From a virus: 26,481 bases of DNA. Made by a program: the position numbers and the translations under genes. Under the pieces are notes generated by a model. The model saw only the letters and a program-made list of their open reading frames with translations, was not told the origin of the DNA and searched no databases. Below are positions 8,271 through 17,100 of the stretch, one piece after another. The stretch covers positions 1 to 26,481 of the IMG/VR virus record IMGVR_UViG_3300042507_002976. One strand, 5' to 3'. Within the stretch, counting starts at the first letter, position 1; each line of letters starts with the position of its first letter.

Positions 8271-8462
8271 ATGGACATCAAGAAAATGGGTTTTGATACC
8301 CCTCCCAAACTCGAAGGCGTTGACGTGAAAGACACGAAGATGCTTTCTACCGAAGCTCGTGAGCCTGCCATGGTGCAGTCTGGCGAATCTAACCTGAAGA
8401 AGGACTTCGCCAAGAAGCCTTCCTTTGGTTCCCTCGGCTCCCGTGGATACGGCGGCAACTAA
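8271..8462 (+). CDS. Small hypothetical protein, 63 aa
   Basis: The frame runs from ATG 8271 to TAA in front of a 25-base gap. The peptide is charged (many Lys, Asp and Glu) and ends in a Gly/Ser-rich tail (SFGSLGSRGYGGN), so it is probably disordered. The leader is A- and C-rich and holds two copies of ACATCCAAM (8251-8270 region). It is flanked by virion genes and keeps their codon preference, which supports it as real. The function is unknown. Confidence 0.6.
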   Translation: MDIKKMGFDTPPKLEGVDVKDTKMLSTEAREPAMVQSGESNLKKDFAKKPSFGSLGSRGYGGN

Positions 8463-8487
8463 GTAACTCCTAAGCTGGACTATCAGT

Positions 8488-9177
8488 ATGAACATTGGTC
8501 AAATTCGTCAGAAGATCGCAAGGTATTTGCAGCGTGCCGAAGCTGAATTCGTTGCAAGCGGGCAAGATCTGATCATCGAAGCGTTGGAAACTGCTCGTAT
8601 CAATGCCGAGCGCACCTATGCTTGGAACGCGCAGAAGACTCAAGTTCAGCTGGTAGTCCAGCCCTCAGGAGCTGATATTCCTGTGGCCACTCTCAAGACA
8701 ATCGAGAGTGCCTGGATTCTCCAGAACAATGAACCTTATCCTCTTGAAGTTCGTATGCAAGAGGATTACTCGCTACGCTCGCAGAAGATCGAGCGCACAT
8801 ACGAATATCGTCGTTATCCTTCGGATGCCGACATGATCAATCCTTATCGTGCTCGCTCAAAGCGTCAGCTTGTGATTCACGGTAACCGCCTTCGGATTGA
8901 TCCAGCACTTACGTCCAATGCAACCATCTTGCTGGATTGCCAAACTTGGATGTCGACTTATCGCGGTGCTGCCAATAACTACACTGACTGGATGCTGACT
9001 CGTGGCCATGACTATCTTTTCTGGGCCGCCATCATTGAACTCAATCATCTCGTCAAGGACTTTGTTCCGCGTCAAGAAGGCAACCTGAATCCTCCACAGC
9101 AAAATGCTGACCGTGCACTACTCACACTGCACGAGCTTGACGCCTTCCGCTTCGCTAAAGCCATTTACTATCCGTAA
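8488..9177 (+). CDS. Head-tail connector (adaptor-like) protein, 229 aa
   Basis: The protein probably attaches below the portal ring and forms the first part of the head-tail joint. Evidence is its position after the capsid genes, its size and an all-helical look. It begins with a helix bundle (MNIGQIRQKIARYLQRAEAE) and continues with LDCQTWMSTYRG. The late helix WMLTRGHDYLFWAAIIELN and then FVPRQEG with 'AL..LHELDA' resembles the C-terminal half of podovirus connector proteins. There is no membrane segment or enzyme motif. It ends two bases before the next ATG. The family assignment is by pattern only. Confidence 0.6.
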   Translation: MNIGQIRQKIARYLQRAEAEFVASGQDLIIEALETARINAERTYAWNAQKTQVQLVVQPSGADIPVATLKTIESAWILQNNEPYPLEVRMQEDYSLRSQKIERTYEYRRYPSDADMINPYRARSKRQLVIHGNRLRIDPALTSNATILLDCQTWMSTYRGAANNYTDWMLTRGHDYLFWAAIIELNHLVKDFVPRQEGNLNPPQQNADRALLTLHELDAFRFAKAIYYP

Positions 9178-9179
9178 TT

Positions 9180-11183
9180 ATGCCAAACCGCGACACGCCA
9201 TATCGTTTTCCTACTAGTCAGCGCAACCAGTTTGTGATGGTTGAGCAGCGCTCATTCGGCAAAGATTTTGCTGGCGCTCCGTTTGCTATTTATGAGGAAA
9301 CCATTCCACAAGGCTCAGCACCCGACGTGGGCACTTTTGGCGTGTTTGAACCTTACGTCTACAACGAGCGTAATCACACACAATCTCGCCATCGTTTTGT
9401 TCAGATCGACGTCAACGCTGCGGCTATCACCTTTCGTTATCGCACAGCTGATGACGGCTCGTTGATTCGTGAGACGCGTGAGGTCGTTCCAACCGGTACA
9501 GCCCTTCCAGATGGTTCGCTTAATCTACTTAACGCCACTAGGGCGAGGATGGATCAGAATCATGAGATGCTAGTGACGGAGACGATGGAAAGTTTTCCGC
9601 TTCTGATCGATGTTGAGCAAGCAAGTGAGCGCTTTGGTGGACTGGACATTTTGAGAAAACGGCAACGAGTTGCTGGGCAAGCAACCGCAAAAGCCACGTA
9701 TAATCTTGGACAGTTTTCAGTTGTTCCTGGCTACATGGTGTCATTGGGCGCTACTTATACCGAGAACGGTATCGATGCTATCGGTCATAGTTGCTATGTT
9801 TATATTAAACCTGGCCTGCTTGTTGACGATTATTCGACACCTAATCAGGTAAAACTTAAAGAATCTACAACGCCAACACAGTTTTGGAATGCCTTCAAAG
9901 CTGTTTTGAACTCAATCTTCGTTCCTGTTGGTTACAGTTATCAGTGGGAAACTGGTAATATTTTTACGTTTAATCACTTTCTTCCGGGGCCGCTGAACAC
10001 ATTTACTTTTGTCATTCTCACGCACACGAATTACGGAGGGCCTGGCAACATTGGAACAACAGTGTTCTCGCCTCCACAAGCTTACGGTTCTGGCTATACT
10101 GCTATCAGTGGCAAGTCTAACACGGAAGGTTGGAGCTTGGAAGCTGAAACTCGCGAAAGGGCCATGAGCAGCGAGATCAATATCGTAACTCCAGCCGGTG
10201 CCGAGCAGATCACGTTGAGGGATTGGGTGCCGAGTTTGCAAGCGGCGCAGGTAATGAAGAAAGTTGAAGTGGTTGGAACGAACGACAACCCAAATGCGAC
10301 ATATCTCGATGTTGCAATTCAAGATAAAAAGATTGCAGTTGGCACAAAGCTTCGCACACGTTTTTATGTCGCGGCCTGGCAAGATTTTGTGGATTATGAG
10401 ATCGAGCCGGAAACGAATGAAGCTGTGACAATTACTCGTCGCATTCGTGATAAGGCTAGCTTTGTGTATACGAAGGAGCCACGAGTTGAAATCGAAGCTA
10501 AGCAGATGGACAATCTGCGTGTGCTTGAGACAAGGAAAACGCTGAACGATGCAGTGCTTGGTAAGAGCTATAAAACGACGAGGAACATTCAGTATAAGTT
10601 TCCTGGTTGGCTAGCTCCTGGTGATGAGTATTACTTGCAGCAACTTTATCTTGGCGGATCGGCTGCAACAACTGCCAAAACAATCTCCGGTTTTAATGAA
10701 AAGCCTGGACAGGTGCTGACTGTGCCGGCTGACGTCATTACGACATATCATCCAAACAGGCCGTTGGCTCCAGAAGTTTTTCAGTTCTATACATCATCGT
10801 TTTCTGCTCAAGTTGGTTTCAACTATGAGTTTATGACTGACGACTTTAAGGCCAGGCTTGGTCAGCGTAGTCTGAACTACAACAGTTTGATTACGAACTC
10901 GGCGCCATGCATTTGGCGTTGTGTGGAGATCTCGTCAGGCTTCACAATCTCGATCATGACCAGGGATGACCCTCAATGGGCTGGCGTTTATTTCACAAGG
11001 GCGCTGGAGAAAAGCATTCCAGAAAGCGTGCCAAACGCTTCGGTATATGTCTCGATGATGCTCAGTGGCTATCGTGTTTTGGTCGGTGTTGAAATTGAAC
11101 AGTGGAAATACAATCTATGGAAGCAGACTCGAACTTATATCAAAATTCCCAATTTGATTACGCCGGGGTTAGCGGGCCTGTAA
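9180..11183 (+). CDS. Large virion protein, probably tail or head-tail, 667 aa
   Basis: I do not recognise a named family. The protein is mostly beta, without signal peptide, membrane segment or coiled coil. The first 160 residues and the part from about residue 315 onward use a similar codon mix and read like one structural protein. Between them, residues about 175-310 (bases roughly 9700-10130) are more AT-rich and Tyr/Phe/Gly-rich, as in an inserted beta domain. The position after the connector and before the ejection-type proteins fits a podovirus tubular or nozzle tail protein. Its last 67 bases overlap the next small gene. Confidence 0.6.
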   Translation: MPNRDTPYRFPTSQRNQFVMVEQRSFGKDFAGAPFAIYEETIPQGSAPDVGTFGVFEPYVYNERNHTQSRHRFVQIDVNAAAITFRYRTADDGSLIRETREVVPTGTALPDGSLNLLNATRARMDQNHEMLVTETMESFPLLIDVEQASERFGGLDILRKRQRVAGQATAKATYNLGQFSVVPGYMVSLGATYTENGIDAIGHSCYVYIKPGLLVDDYSTPNQVKLKESTTPTQFWNAFKAVLNSIFVPVGYSYQWETGNIFTFNHFLPGPLNTFTFVILTHTNYGGPGNIGTTVFSPPQAYGSGYTAISGKSNTEGWSLEAETRERAMSSEINIVTPAGAEQITLRDWVPSLQAAQVMKKVEVVGTNDNPNATYLDVAIQDKKIAVGTKLRTRFYVAAWQDFVDYEIEPETNEAVTITRRIRDKASFVYTKEPRVEIEAKQMDNLRVLETRKTLNDAVLGKSYKTTRNIQYKFPGWLAPGDEYYLQQLYLGGSAATTAKTISGFNEKPGQVLTVPADVITTYHPNRPLAPEVFQFYTSSFSAQVGFNYEFMTDDFKARLGQRSLNYNSLITNSAPCIWRCVEISSGFTISIMTRDDPQWAGVYFTRALEKSIPESVPNASVYVSMMLSGYRVLVGVEIEQWKYNLWKQTRTYIKIPNLITPGLAGL

Positions 11184-11296
11184 AGTTCGCATCAACGGTT
11201 GAGAATGTTAAGCAGATGGTGTCAGAGCGAGAAAAACGACCTGAGCCACGCTATCCAAAAATCGACACACTGAAAGAAGAAACTGATCTCGGATGA
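11117..11296 (+). CDS. Small hypothetical protein overlapping the tail gene, 59 aa
   Basis: The start is ATG 11117; the frame could also begin at GTG 11102. The first 67 bases overlap the end of the 667-aa gene in another frame, and the stop overlaps the glycosyltransferase start in an ATGA junction. The peptide is hydrophilic with a charged C-terminal half (EREKRPEPRYPKIDTLKEE). It may act mainly to couple translation of the next gene, or be a small virion part. No family is recognised. Confidence 0.5.
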   Translation: MEADSNLYQNSQFDYAGVSGPVKFASTVENVKQMVSEREKRPEPRYPKIDTLKEETDLG

Positions 11297-12249
11297 TTGA
11301 CGCATACGGCCCATTGAATACGACAGGTATCGCTAAGGCTTTCACGCTGAATGTGAAAGCTCTTGGCGTGCTTGACCATGTGAATGTTCTGCAGGATCAG
11401 CCTGGCAAAGGTGATTTGCTTTATGTGCATTCAACGGCACAAGAGCTGCAAAGAGTTTCACAAAACGGTAGTTTTGGTTCTTATCGTGACAGGATTGCAT
11501 ATTTTGTCTGGGAAAGTGAAGTGCTATCAGACAAAGCAAAACGCGCGTTGGAGAACTACTCGGTCGTGTGGACAGCTAGCAAGTTCTGTGCCAAAGCGAT
11601 TGAAGCCGCTGGTTTTCAGTGCAAAGTAGTGCCGCATGCCGTAAGCACGTATTGCTTTAATCCGAGGCCAGATGCACAGTTTAAGTTCTTGACGATCTTT
11701 GACAGTCAATCAAGGATTGTCCGGAAGAATCCGTTTGATGTTGTTCGAGCTTTTCAACTAGCTTTTGGTAGTCGTCGAGACGTCAGCCTGACGATCAAAG
11801 CAAAGAATCTTTCGCAGGATTATGTTAGGATCTTGAAGAACTGTGGGCCAACCGCAAACATTCAGATGATTAACAACGACTTGACGGAAGAGGAGATGGA
11901 AAATCTGTATGCGGAACATGATGCGTTGATCAGTTTGCACCAGGCCGAAGGATTCGGTTTGACGATCTTGGAAGCCATGGCCCGTGGCATGAGAGTCATC
12001 TATACGAACTGGTCAGCGCCGACAGAATTCGCTATTGGTTATCCAGTCGAATATAAGTTGCAGCCAAGCGAAGATGACTTCTACGAAGGTCAGTTGGCTG
12101 CTAAGCCGTTGTTGGACAGCGCCGTTGCACAGTTGCGTGAAGCCGTTAATGATGGCGATGACATCCGTGCGCAGGCTTTTCAACGCAGCCTTGATTATAG
12201 TTTCAGCAACCTCATCAAAAACATTTTCAATGTCTACCCTGCTCTGTGA
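11293..12249 (+). CDS. GT4-family glycosyltransferase, 318 aa
   Basis: The protein transfers a sugar from an activated donor and has the GT-B layout. The N-terminal half starts with AYGPLNTTGIAKAF (the glycine-rich acceptor-side loop) and includes WESEVLS and the hallmark 'VVWTASKFCAKAIEAAGF' then VPHAVSTYCFNP (about residues 93-127). The C-terminal half holds the donor site EGFGLTILEAMA, an E-x7-E motif with E219 and E227. The order matches GT4. The length is slightly short, as is usual for phage versions. It lacks a signal peptide and acts in the host cytoplasm. It overlaps both neighbours, so it is part of the virion operon. The target may be a virion protein, phage DNA or a host glycan; the sequence does not say which. 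Confidence 0.88.
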   Translation: MIDAYGPLNTTGIAKAFTLNVKALGVLDHVNVLQDQPGKGDLLYVHSTAQELQRVSQNGSFGSYRDRIAYFVWESEVLSDKAKRALENYSVVWTASKFCAKAIEAAGFQCKVVPHAVSTYCFNPRPDAQFKFLTIFDSQSRIVRKNPFDVVRAFQLAFGSRRDVSLTIKAKNLSQDYVRILKNCGPTANIQMINNDLTEEEMENLYAEHDALISLHQAEGFGLTILEAMARGMRVIYTNWSAPTEFAIGYPVEYKLQPSEDDFYEGQLAAKPLLDSAVAQLREAVNDGDDIRAQAFQRSLDYSFSNLIKNIFNVYPAL

Positions 12250-12751
12250 TTATCCGAATGTTGTCGAGCCGGAACTGTTGGCTTACATGCAGAAGCAGTT
12301 TCCTTCGCTGGAGATTCAGGTCTGTGCAACGCCGACAAGATTTCAGTTTATTCCATGCAATGCGTATTTGGCTGGCGCGGATAACTTTCGTGACTTTCAA
12401 GAGTCATCGATTATCTTTGTTCGCCGTAGCTTGAACGATTTCTTTGTCAGGCATGTCGAACGCCTAGCGTTGTCTGAAAAGCTTGGTGCGCCATTTTGGG
12501 CCGGCACGTTTGACGAGAAGTTGAGGTGGATGTTTGACTGTAAAGAACAATTGCTGCGTTCTATCGTTAGCTACTGGATGGATCGCGAAAGCGTTACGTT
12601 GCCGATCGGCTCAATGGTTCTTAACCGCACAAATTACGGCAAGGCAAAGCCAATTGAACTTTTCCAAGGGTCGAGCTTGACGCCAGCAACACCTAAGGTT
12701 CTACCAGACGAATATTCACAGGCGTTACTTACAATCGCTCAATCACTATGA
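12230..12751 (+). CDS. Hypothetical protein after the glycosyltransferase, 173 aa
   Basis: The start is ATG 12230 (MSTLLCDYPNVVEPELLAYM), 20 bases inside the end of the glycosyltransferase. The frame is open further upstream, but only as a shadow of that gene. The protein is an alpha/beta mixture with many aromatic and charged residues (FDEKLRWMFDCKEQLLRSIVSYWMDRE) and no membrane segment. I do not recognise it. The tight overlap suggests that it is made together with the transferase and may work with it, but this is inference. Confidence 0.6.
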   Translation: MSTLLCDYPNVVEPELLAYMQKQFPSLEIQVCATPTRFQFIPCNAYLAGADNFRDFQESSIIFVRRSLNDFFVRHVERLALSEKLGAPFWAGTFDEKLRWMFDCKEQLLRSIVSYWMDRESVTLPIGSMVLNRTNYGKAKPIELFQGSSLTPATPKVLPDEYSQALLTIAQSL

Positions 12752-13083
12752 TCGGACAACAACCACGAGGCGGAGGAATGGACGCCTACTCACTTGCGTT
12801 TGCGCCAATTCGTGCTGCGCAAGAAACTACCACAGGAGCGCTTCAACAACTTGAAATGCTTCAAAATCTTCGTCTCAAGCCGCAGATGGCCGCGCAGCAA
12901 TCGCAGGACAGTCTGCTTCGTTCGCTTGGTGATCTACTTCCGCCAGAGGCGATTAATCAGATTCTTCAGCAGCGTATGCCAGAGCTATCTGGTATGCAGT
13001 CGCAAAACCAGCAGATGCCTATGGCAGTCACGCCTGAGCAGCTTGCAATGTTCCAGCAGATGCTTCAACCTCAACAGCAGTAA
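12748..13083 (+). CDS. Gln/Met-rich hypothetical virion protein, 111 aa
   Basis: The gene begins in a 4-base overlap with the previous one and ends three bases before the next ATG. The product is glutamine-rich (including MLQPQQQ at the end), helical in the middle (residues about 18-65) and free of cysteine. Such low-complexity helical proteins often precede the internal virion proteins of podoviruses. No family is recognised. Confidence 0.6.
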   Translation: MIGQQPRGGGMDAYSLAFAPIRAAQETTTGALQQLEMLQNLRLKPQMAAQQSQDSLLRSLGDLLPPEAINQILQQRMPELSGMQSQNQQMPMAVTPEQLAMFQQMLQPQQQ

Positions 13084-13085
13084 TT

Positions 13086-14117
13086 ATGGCCGAGAAAACT
13101 AACAATCCAAATGCAACGCCGACTGCAACAGATCGGCCTGTCGCAACCGTCAAAACGCAGGAGCAGATTGCGCGTGAGAAAGCCGCTCAAGGCACCACGA
13201 TGGAAGATCTGCAAGCTCTGTTTGGTGGTCAGATGAATCTGCTTAAGCAGGCGCAGCAAGGTCAGGTCAATCCTGTCACTGGCACTCGAAGCATGACTCG
13301 TCGAACAATGAGTGGTGCTATTGAAGATCCTAACGCTCCGACCGGCTTGGCTTGGTTTGATGCGTTTGGACCAAATCGTCCTTCTGTCGCGGCTCGTCAA
13401 GCTGCACTTGATGCTCAGCGCTCCACAGTTCCTGCGGGCATGAAATCGCAGATCGAGCAGATGAAAGAGCAGCAGCGTGTGTCTGGCACTCGCACAGCTT
13501 TTGACGACACAAACGCAATGCAGACGGATAATCGCGGCAAGGTTGTTCAGACACCTGGTAGCGATGTTCGCGTTGCATATGATCAGAACGGAATGCCTGT
13601 TGGCTTTTCCGGTGCTATGATGGCAAATGCGCCTATGACATCTGGTGGTGTTCCCATCGGAGGTTTTCAGCAGCCTGTTCCATCGACGGCTAAGTTCGGT
13701 GCTGGCACGGCTCCTGGCGCGTCTGAACAGGAAATGTTCAGGGCATTTGCTAACAATCTGGCTGCTGATCAGTCGATTGCTAATGCACGACAAGGAGAAG
13801 TTGTAGTTGGCCCGATTGAACCGGCACCGACAAATGACAATCTTCCTTACGTTGCGCCGACTCCGGATACAACCGGTGTGCTCGGTTATCAAAAAGCAGC
13901 TGGTGAAGGCTATACTCCGGCTGATATGCTGACTGCTGGCGTTCGCCGTGTCATTGGTCAGCCGGGGCGACAGATGATGGACAATATCGCAAACTGGCTT
14001 GCAAATCTTATCGGAGACGCTGGCGCTGGCACTAAGCCACCAACAACGCGCCCAGTTAGTCCTCCTATCGCTGGAGAAGTGGATGCTTATGGTTACCCGA
14101 TTCCGAAAAACTACTAA
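13086..14117 (+). CDS. Low-complexity hypothetical virion protein, 343 aa
   Basis: The product is rich in Gly, Ala, Pro, Gln and Thr, with a helical N-terminal part (QEQIAREKAAQGTTMEDLQ) and long flexible stretches. Near the C-terminus lies one amphipathic helix, QMMDNIANWLANLIGDAG, about residues 296-313, which could touch membrane. It has no catalytic motif. It starts at TAATTATG directly after the previous stop, and the giant gene follows after ten bases. By position it may be an internal virion or ejection protein that works with the giant protein, but I do not recognise it. Confidence 0.6.
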   Translation: MAEKTNNPNATPTATDRPVATVKTQEQIAREKAAQGTTMEDLQALFGGQMNLLKQAQQGQVNPVTGTRSMTRRTMSGAIEDPNAPTGLAWFDAFGPNRPSVAARQAALDAQRSTVPAGMKSQIEQMKEQQRVSGTRTAFDDTNAMQTDNRGKVVQTPGSDVRVAYDQNGMPVGFSGAMMANAPMTSGGVPIGGFQQPVPSTAKFGAGTAPGASEQEMFRAFANNLAADQSIANARQGEVVVGPIEPAPTNDNLPYVAPTPDTTGVLGYQKAAGEGYTPADMLTAGVRRVIGQPGRQMMDNIANWLANLIGDAGAGTKPPTTRPVSPPIAGEVDAYGYPIPKNY

Positions 14118-14127
14118 TTAACCTTCT

Positions 14128-17100
14128 ATGCCTAAATCCTTCCAAGAAGTCTACGATCTGTATCGCGCCAATCAATCTAAAGTTGGCGACATGTCCCTGC
14201 AGGACTTCAGTCGTATTGCAGACTACGTAACGAACAGCAACGAGTTCTCCAGTGGAGACGTTTCTGGTATTGGTGGCGCCATCAAAAAGGGCAGCTACTG
14301 GATCGACCGTGGCCTGGAAGCAACCGGAGTTCCGCAGCGCTTTGGGCAAGCGGGCCGTAGCATCTTTGAAGCATTTGGAGCAAATCCTGAAACGGGCCAG
14401 CAAGTTGGCGAGAGTCTCCCACGAGGTCTCGTCAACTTCCTGCCGTTGATGGCCGCTGGGCCTGTCGGAGCAGCTGCTGGTCTTGGAGCCGGCGCTGCAA
14501 CCGCACTAGGCCTTGGTGCTACTAGCGCGCTGTCAGCCGCTGGTGCATATGAACAAGGTGGTGGCAAAGGTGATATCGCGGCAGCGGCAGTGGCTCCTGC
14601 GATTGGTCTTGGCGCAATGACTGCAGCTAGGCCGTTGGTTAACGCTGCCGTTGGATCGCTCAGCAAGATTCCTGGCGCAGCTGCCGTTGGCTTCCGTGGG
14701 CCAACTACAGTTGTCGCTCCGGCGACTGCGGCACAAGCTGCTGCAAGTGGCATTGCTGCTGAAGGTGCACCAGTTGCCACGACTGCGCTTCGTTCTATTC
14801 CAGAACGGATTGCGGCATACATCGGTGATAATGCTGCGGCTATCACAGGCGTTGAAGCTGCACAAGTAGCATTGACGGATAAAAAGCTTGGTGACGTTTT
14901 TACCAAGGAGAACATCCTGGCTAACGTCGCAGGCAGTATTCCGTTTGCCATCATTGACACTCCTGCGCTCATGCAACCTCGTATGCTTGACGTGCAGCCA
15001 GTCGTTCAGCCTCGTGTTGACATTGCAAAGACTGATCCTGCTAGCGACATCTTTGCACAACGTGTCACTGAATACACGACAAAGTCGCAGGAACTTCGCA
15101 ACATCAAAGACAAGACACAGCGTGACTATGCTCGTGTCAAGCTGGCAGAAGAATACTCGGATGTGCTTCAGGACTCAAAGTTCTCGCTTCTCAATCGCCA
15201 AAAGCGTGATGAGATTTCCAAAGTCGCACTCGAGAATCCTCAAAATGTTTTGGAAGAAGTTTCAAAGCAGCTCACAGCTCTGCGTGAAGAGATCAAGAAC
15301 ATCAAAGGCTCGGAAGATGTCGAGGCTGTCGTGGCCTCTGCTAACGCGTTGAAAGAAACGCCAATTCCACAGTCCGAGGTCACGCAACAGCTTGAGCTTG
15401 AACTGAACAAAGGCTCGACGCCGACTGAAGCCGCAACAGCCGTTCTCAACACCGTGCTGAACAAAGTTGCCGTTGATCCAGTCAAGCCTGCTACCGTTCG
15501 AAAGAAAGTGGCGGCAGACATTCTTGCGGCACGTGCAGCTGGTGGCGCCAAGGGTGGTCGTCCTCGTGGACAAACGCAGCAGAACGCTGAACGTGCTGCA
15601 TGGATGGACAACTGGTTCAAGACCACAGAAGAAGGTCAGGCAGCGCAAAAGATCTTTGAGCGTGAGTATCTTAACGCAGAAAAACGTCTACCTGCTGGAA
15701 TGCCAGAAGAAGCAAAGATTGACATTCGTAACCGGATGATCAATGCTGTTGGCTCGTTCCGTGACAAGGTCTTGAACACCAAGGGCTGGGAAGCTGGTCA
15801 AGCAGAGTTTGCGGGTTATCTTCGTCAATCCGCTCGTGATGCTTGGAAGCCTGTCATGTCCAGTGAGAAGTTGCTTGGCCCTGATGGGCTGCAAGTTAAG
15901 TTTGACACGATTGACGCTGCAAAAGCGAAGGCTGATGAACTTAACGCCGAACTGCGCGCAAAGGCCGGCAAAGACGAACCACCTACACTTTGGCAAGCTG
16001 CAAAGCTTACAAAGAAAAAAGGCAAACCAGATCAGTGGCGGTTGATCTCGACGCAGAACATTCGCAAAATTTCTATCGATGCGGAGGGAGCACCTGAACT
16101 TGCCGCACCAGAAACCGGGCCTTCACGCATTTTCCAGGATATGCTGGATGCTCTGAACGATAAGACTGGCAAGTCTCTTGAACCTCTTCGTGCAAATGAT
16201 CGCAATGGTGATTTGGCTGCGCTGGAAAAGGCACATGCAGACGGCACGATCAAAACGCCAGAGGACATTCAGTCATTCCTTTCTGGTCGCACAAAGCTGA
16301 AAGACGTTCAGGAAACCGTCATCGAAGTCGCTGTTCCTAAGACGCTAGCCGCTGAACTTGAAGGGCCGCCAAAGCCTGCGCCAGTCGCCAAGCCGACCGA
16401 GACGGCAGCAGAACGTCTTGCTCGTATCCGTGAAGAAGCGGCTCGAATGAAAGCCGAGGCAGAGGCACGTGCAAAAGCAAAGGCTGCCGTCGATGAGGTT
16501 ATTGGCAAAGACACCAAAGACCCTGACGAGCAGGCTGTGAACAACGTCGTTCTTGACGAAGCCTTGAAGTTCGTTAAGGAAGTCACTGTTCAAGATCTCA
16601 CAGGCATTCTGAAAAACTCTCCTCTCATGCGTGCTCGCGTTGCAGAACGCGTCAAAGCTAGCAATGACAGCAGCGTCGAGAACATCGTGAAGATCATCGA
16701 CGAAGCTGTTCGCGATCCAGCAAACGCTGAGATGTCTAAAGAGTTCTTGGCCGAAGTCCAGGCAGCCAAAGAGCTTAAAGCTGTTCGTGCACAGGCTGCT
16801 GCTGCCAGTGGCGTTAAGCCGCTTAAGCCGACTGAAACTGCTGGTAAGGTGGAAGAAGTTCCAACAACTGTGGATAGCCAACTGGTTGATGGCGCAATGG
16901 CTCAGTTGGCCACGGAGATCAAGGGTTTGCCTGAGGTTGCTCAAAAGCTCTGGACTCCTGAGGTGATGCAGAAAGCCAGGGATTTCTTGACGAGCGGTGA
17001 CCGGACTATTATTCAAGGCATGACGAAGCCGATGCAGAATCGGTTGATTCAGATTGCAGAGATTGGCAAGCAAGTTGCTGCTGGCAAGGCTGAGTTCCGT

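Noticed and set aside
13071-13892. A 273-codon antisense frame opposite the low-complexity virion gene
   Set aside because: It is rich in Arg, Ser and Cys, as expected for a shadow, and breaks the strand order of the block.
14295-14972. A 225-codon Ala/Pro-rich antisense frame
   Set aside because: It mirrors the Gly/Ala-rich region of the giant protein and has no separate evidence.
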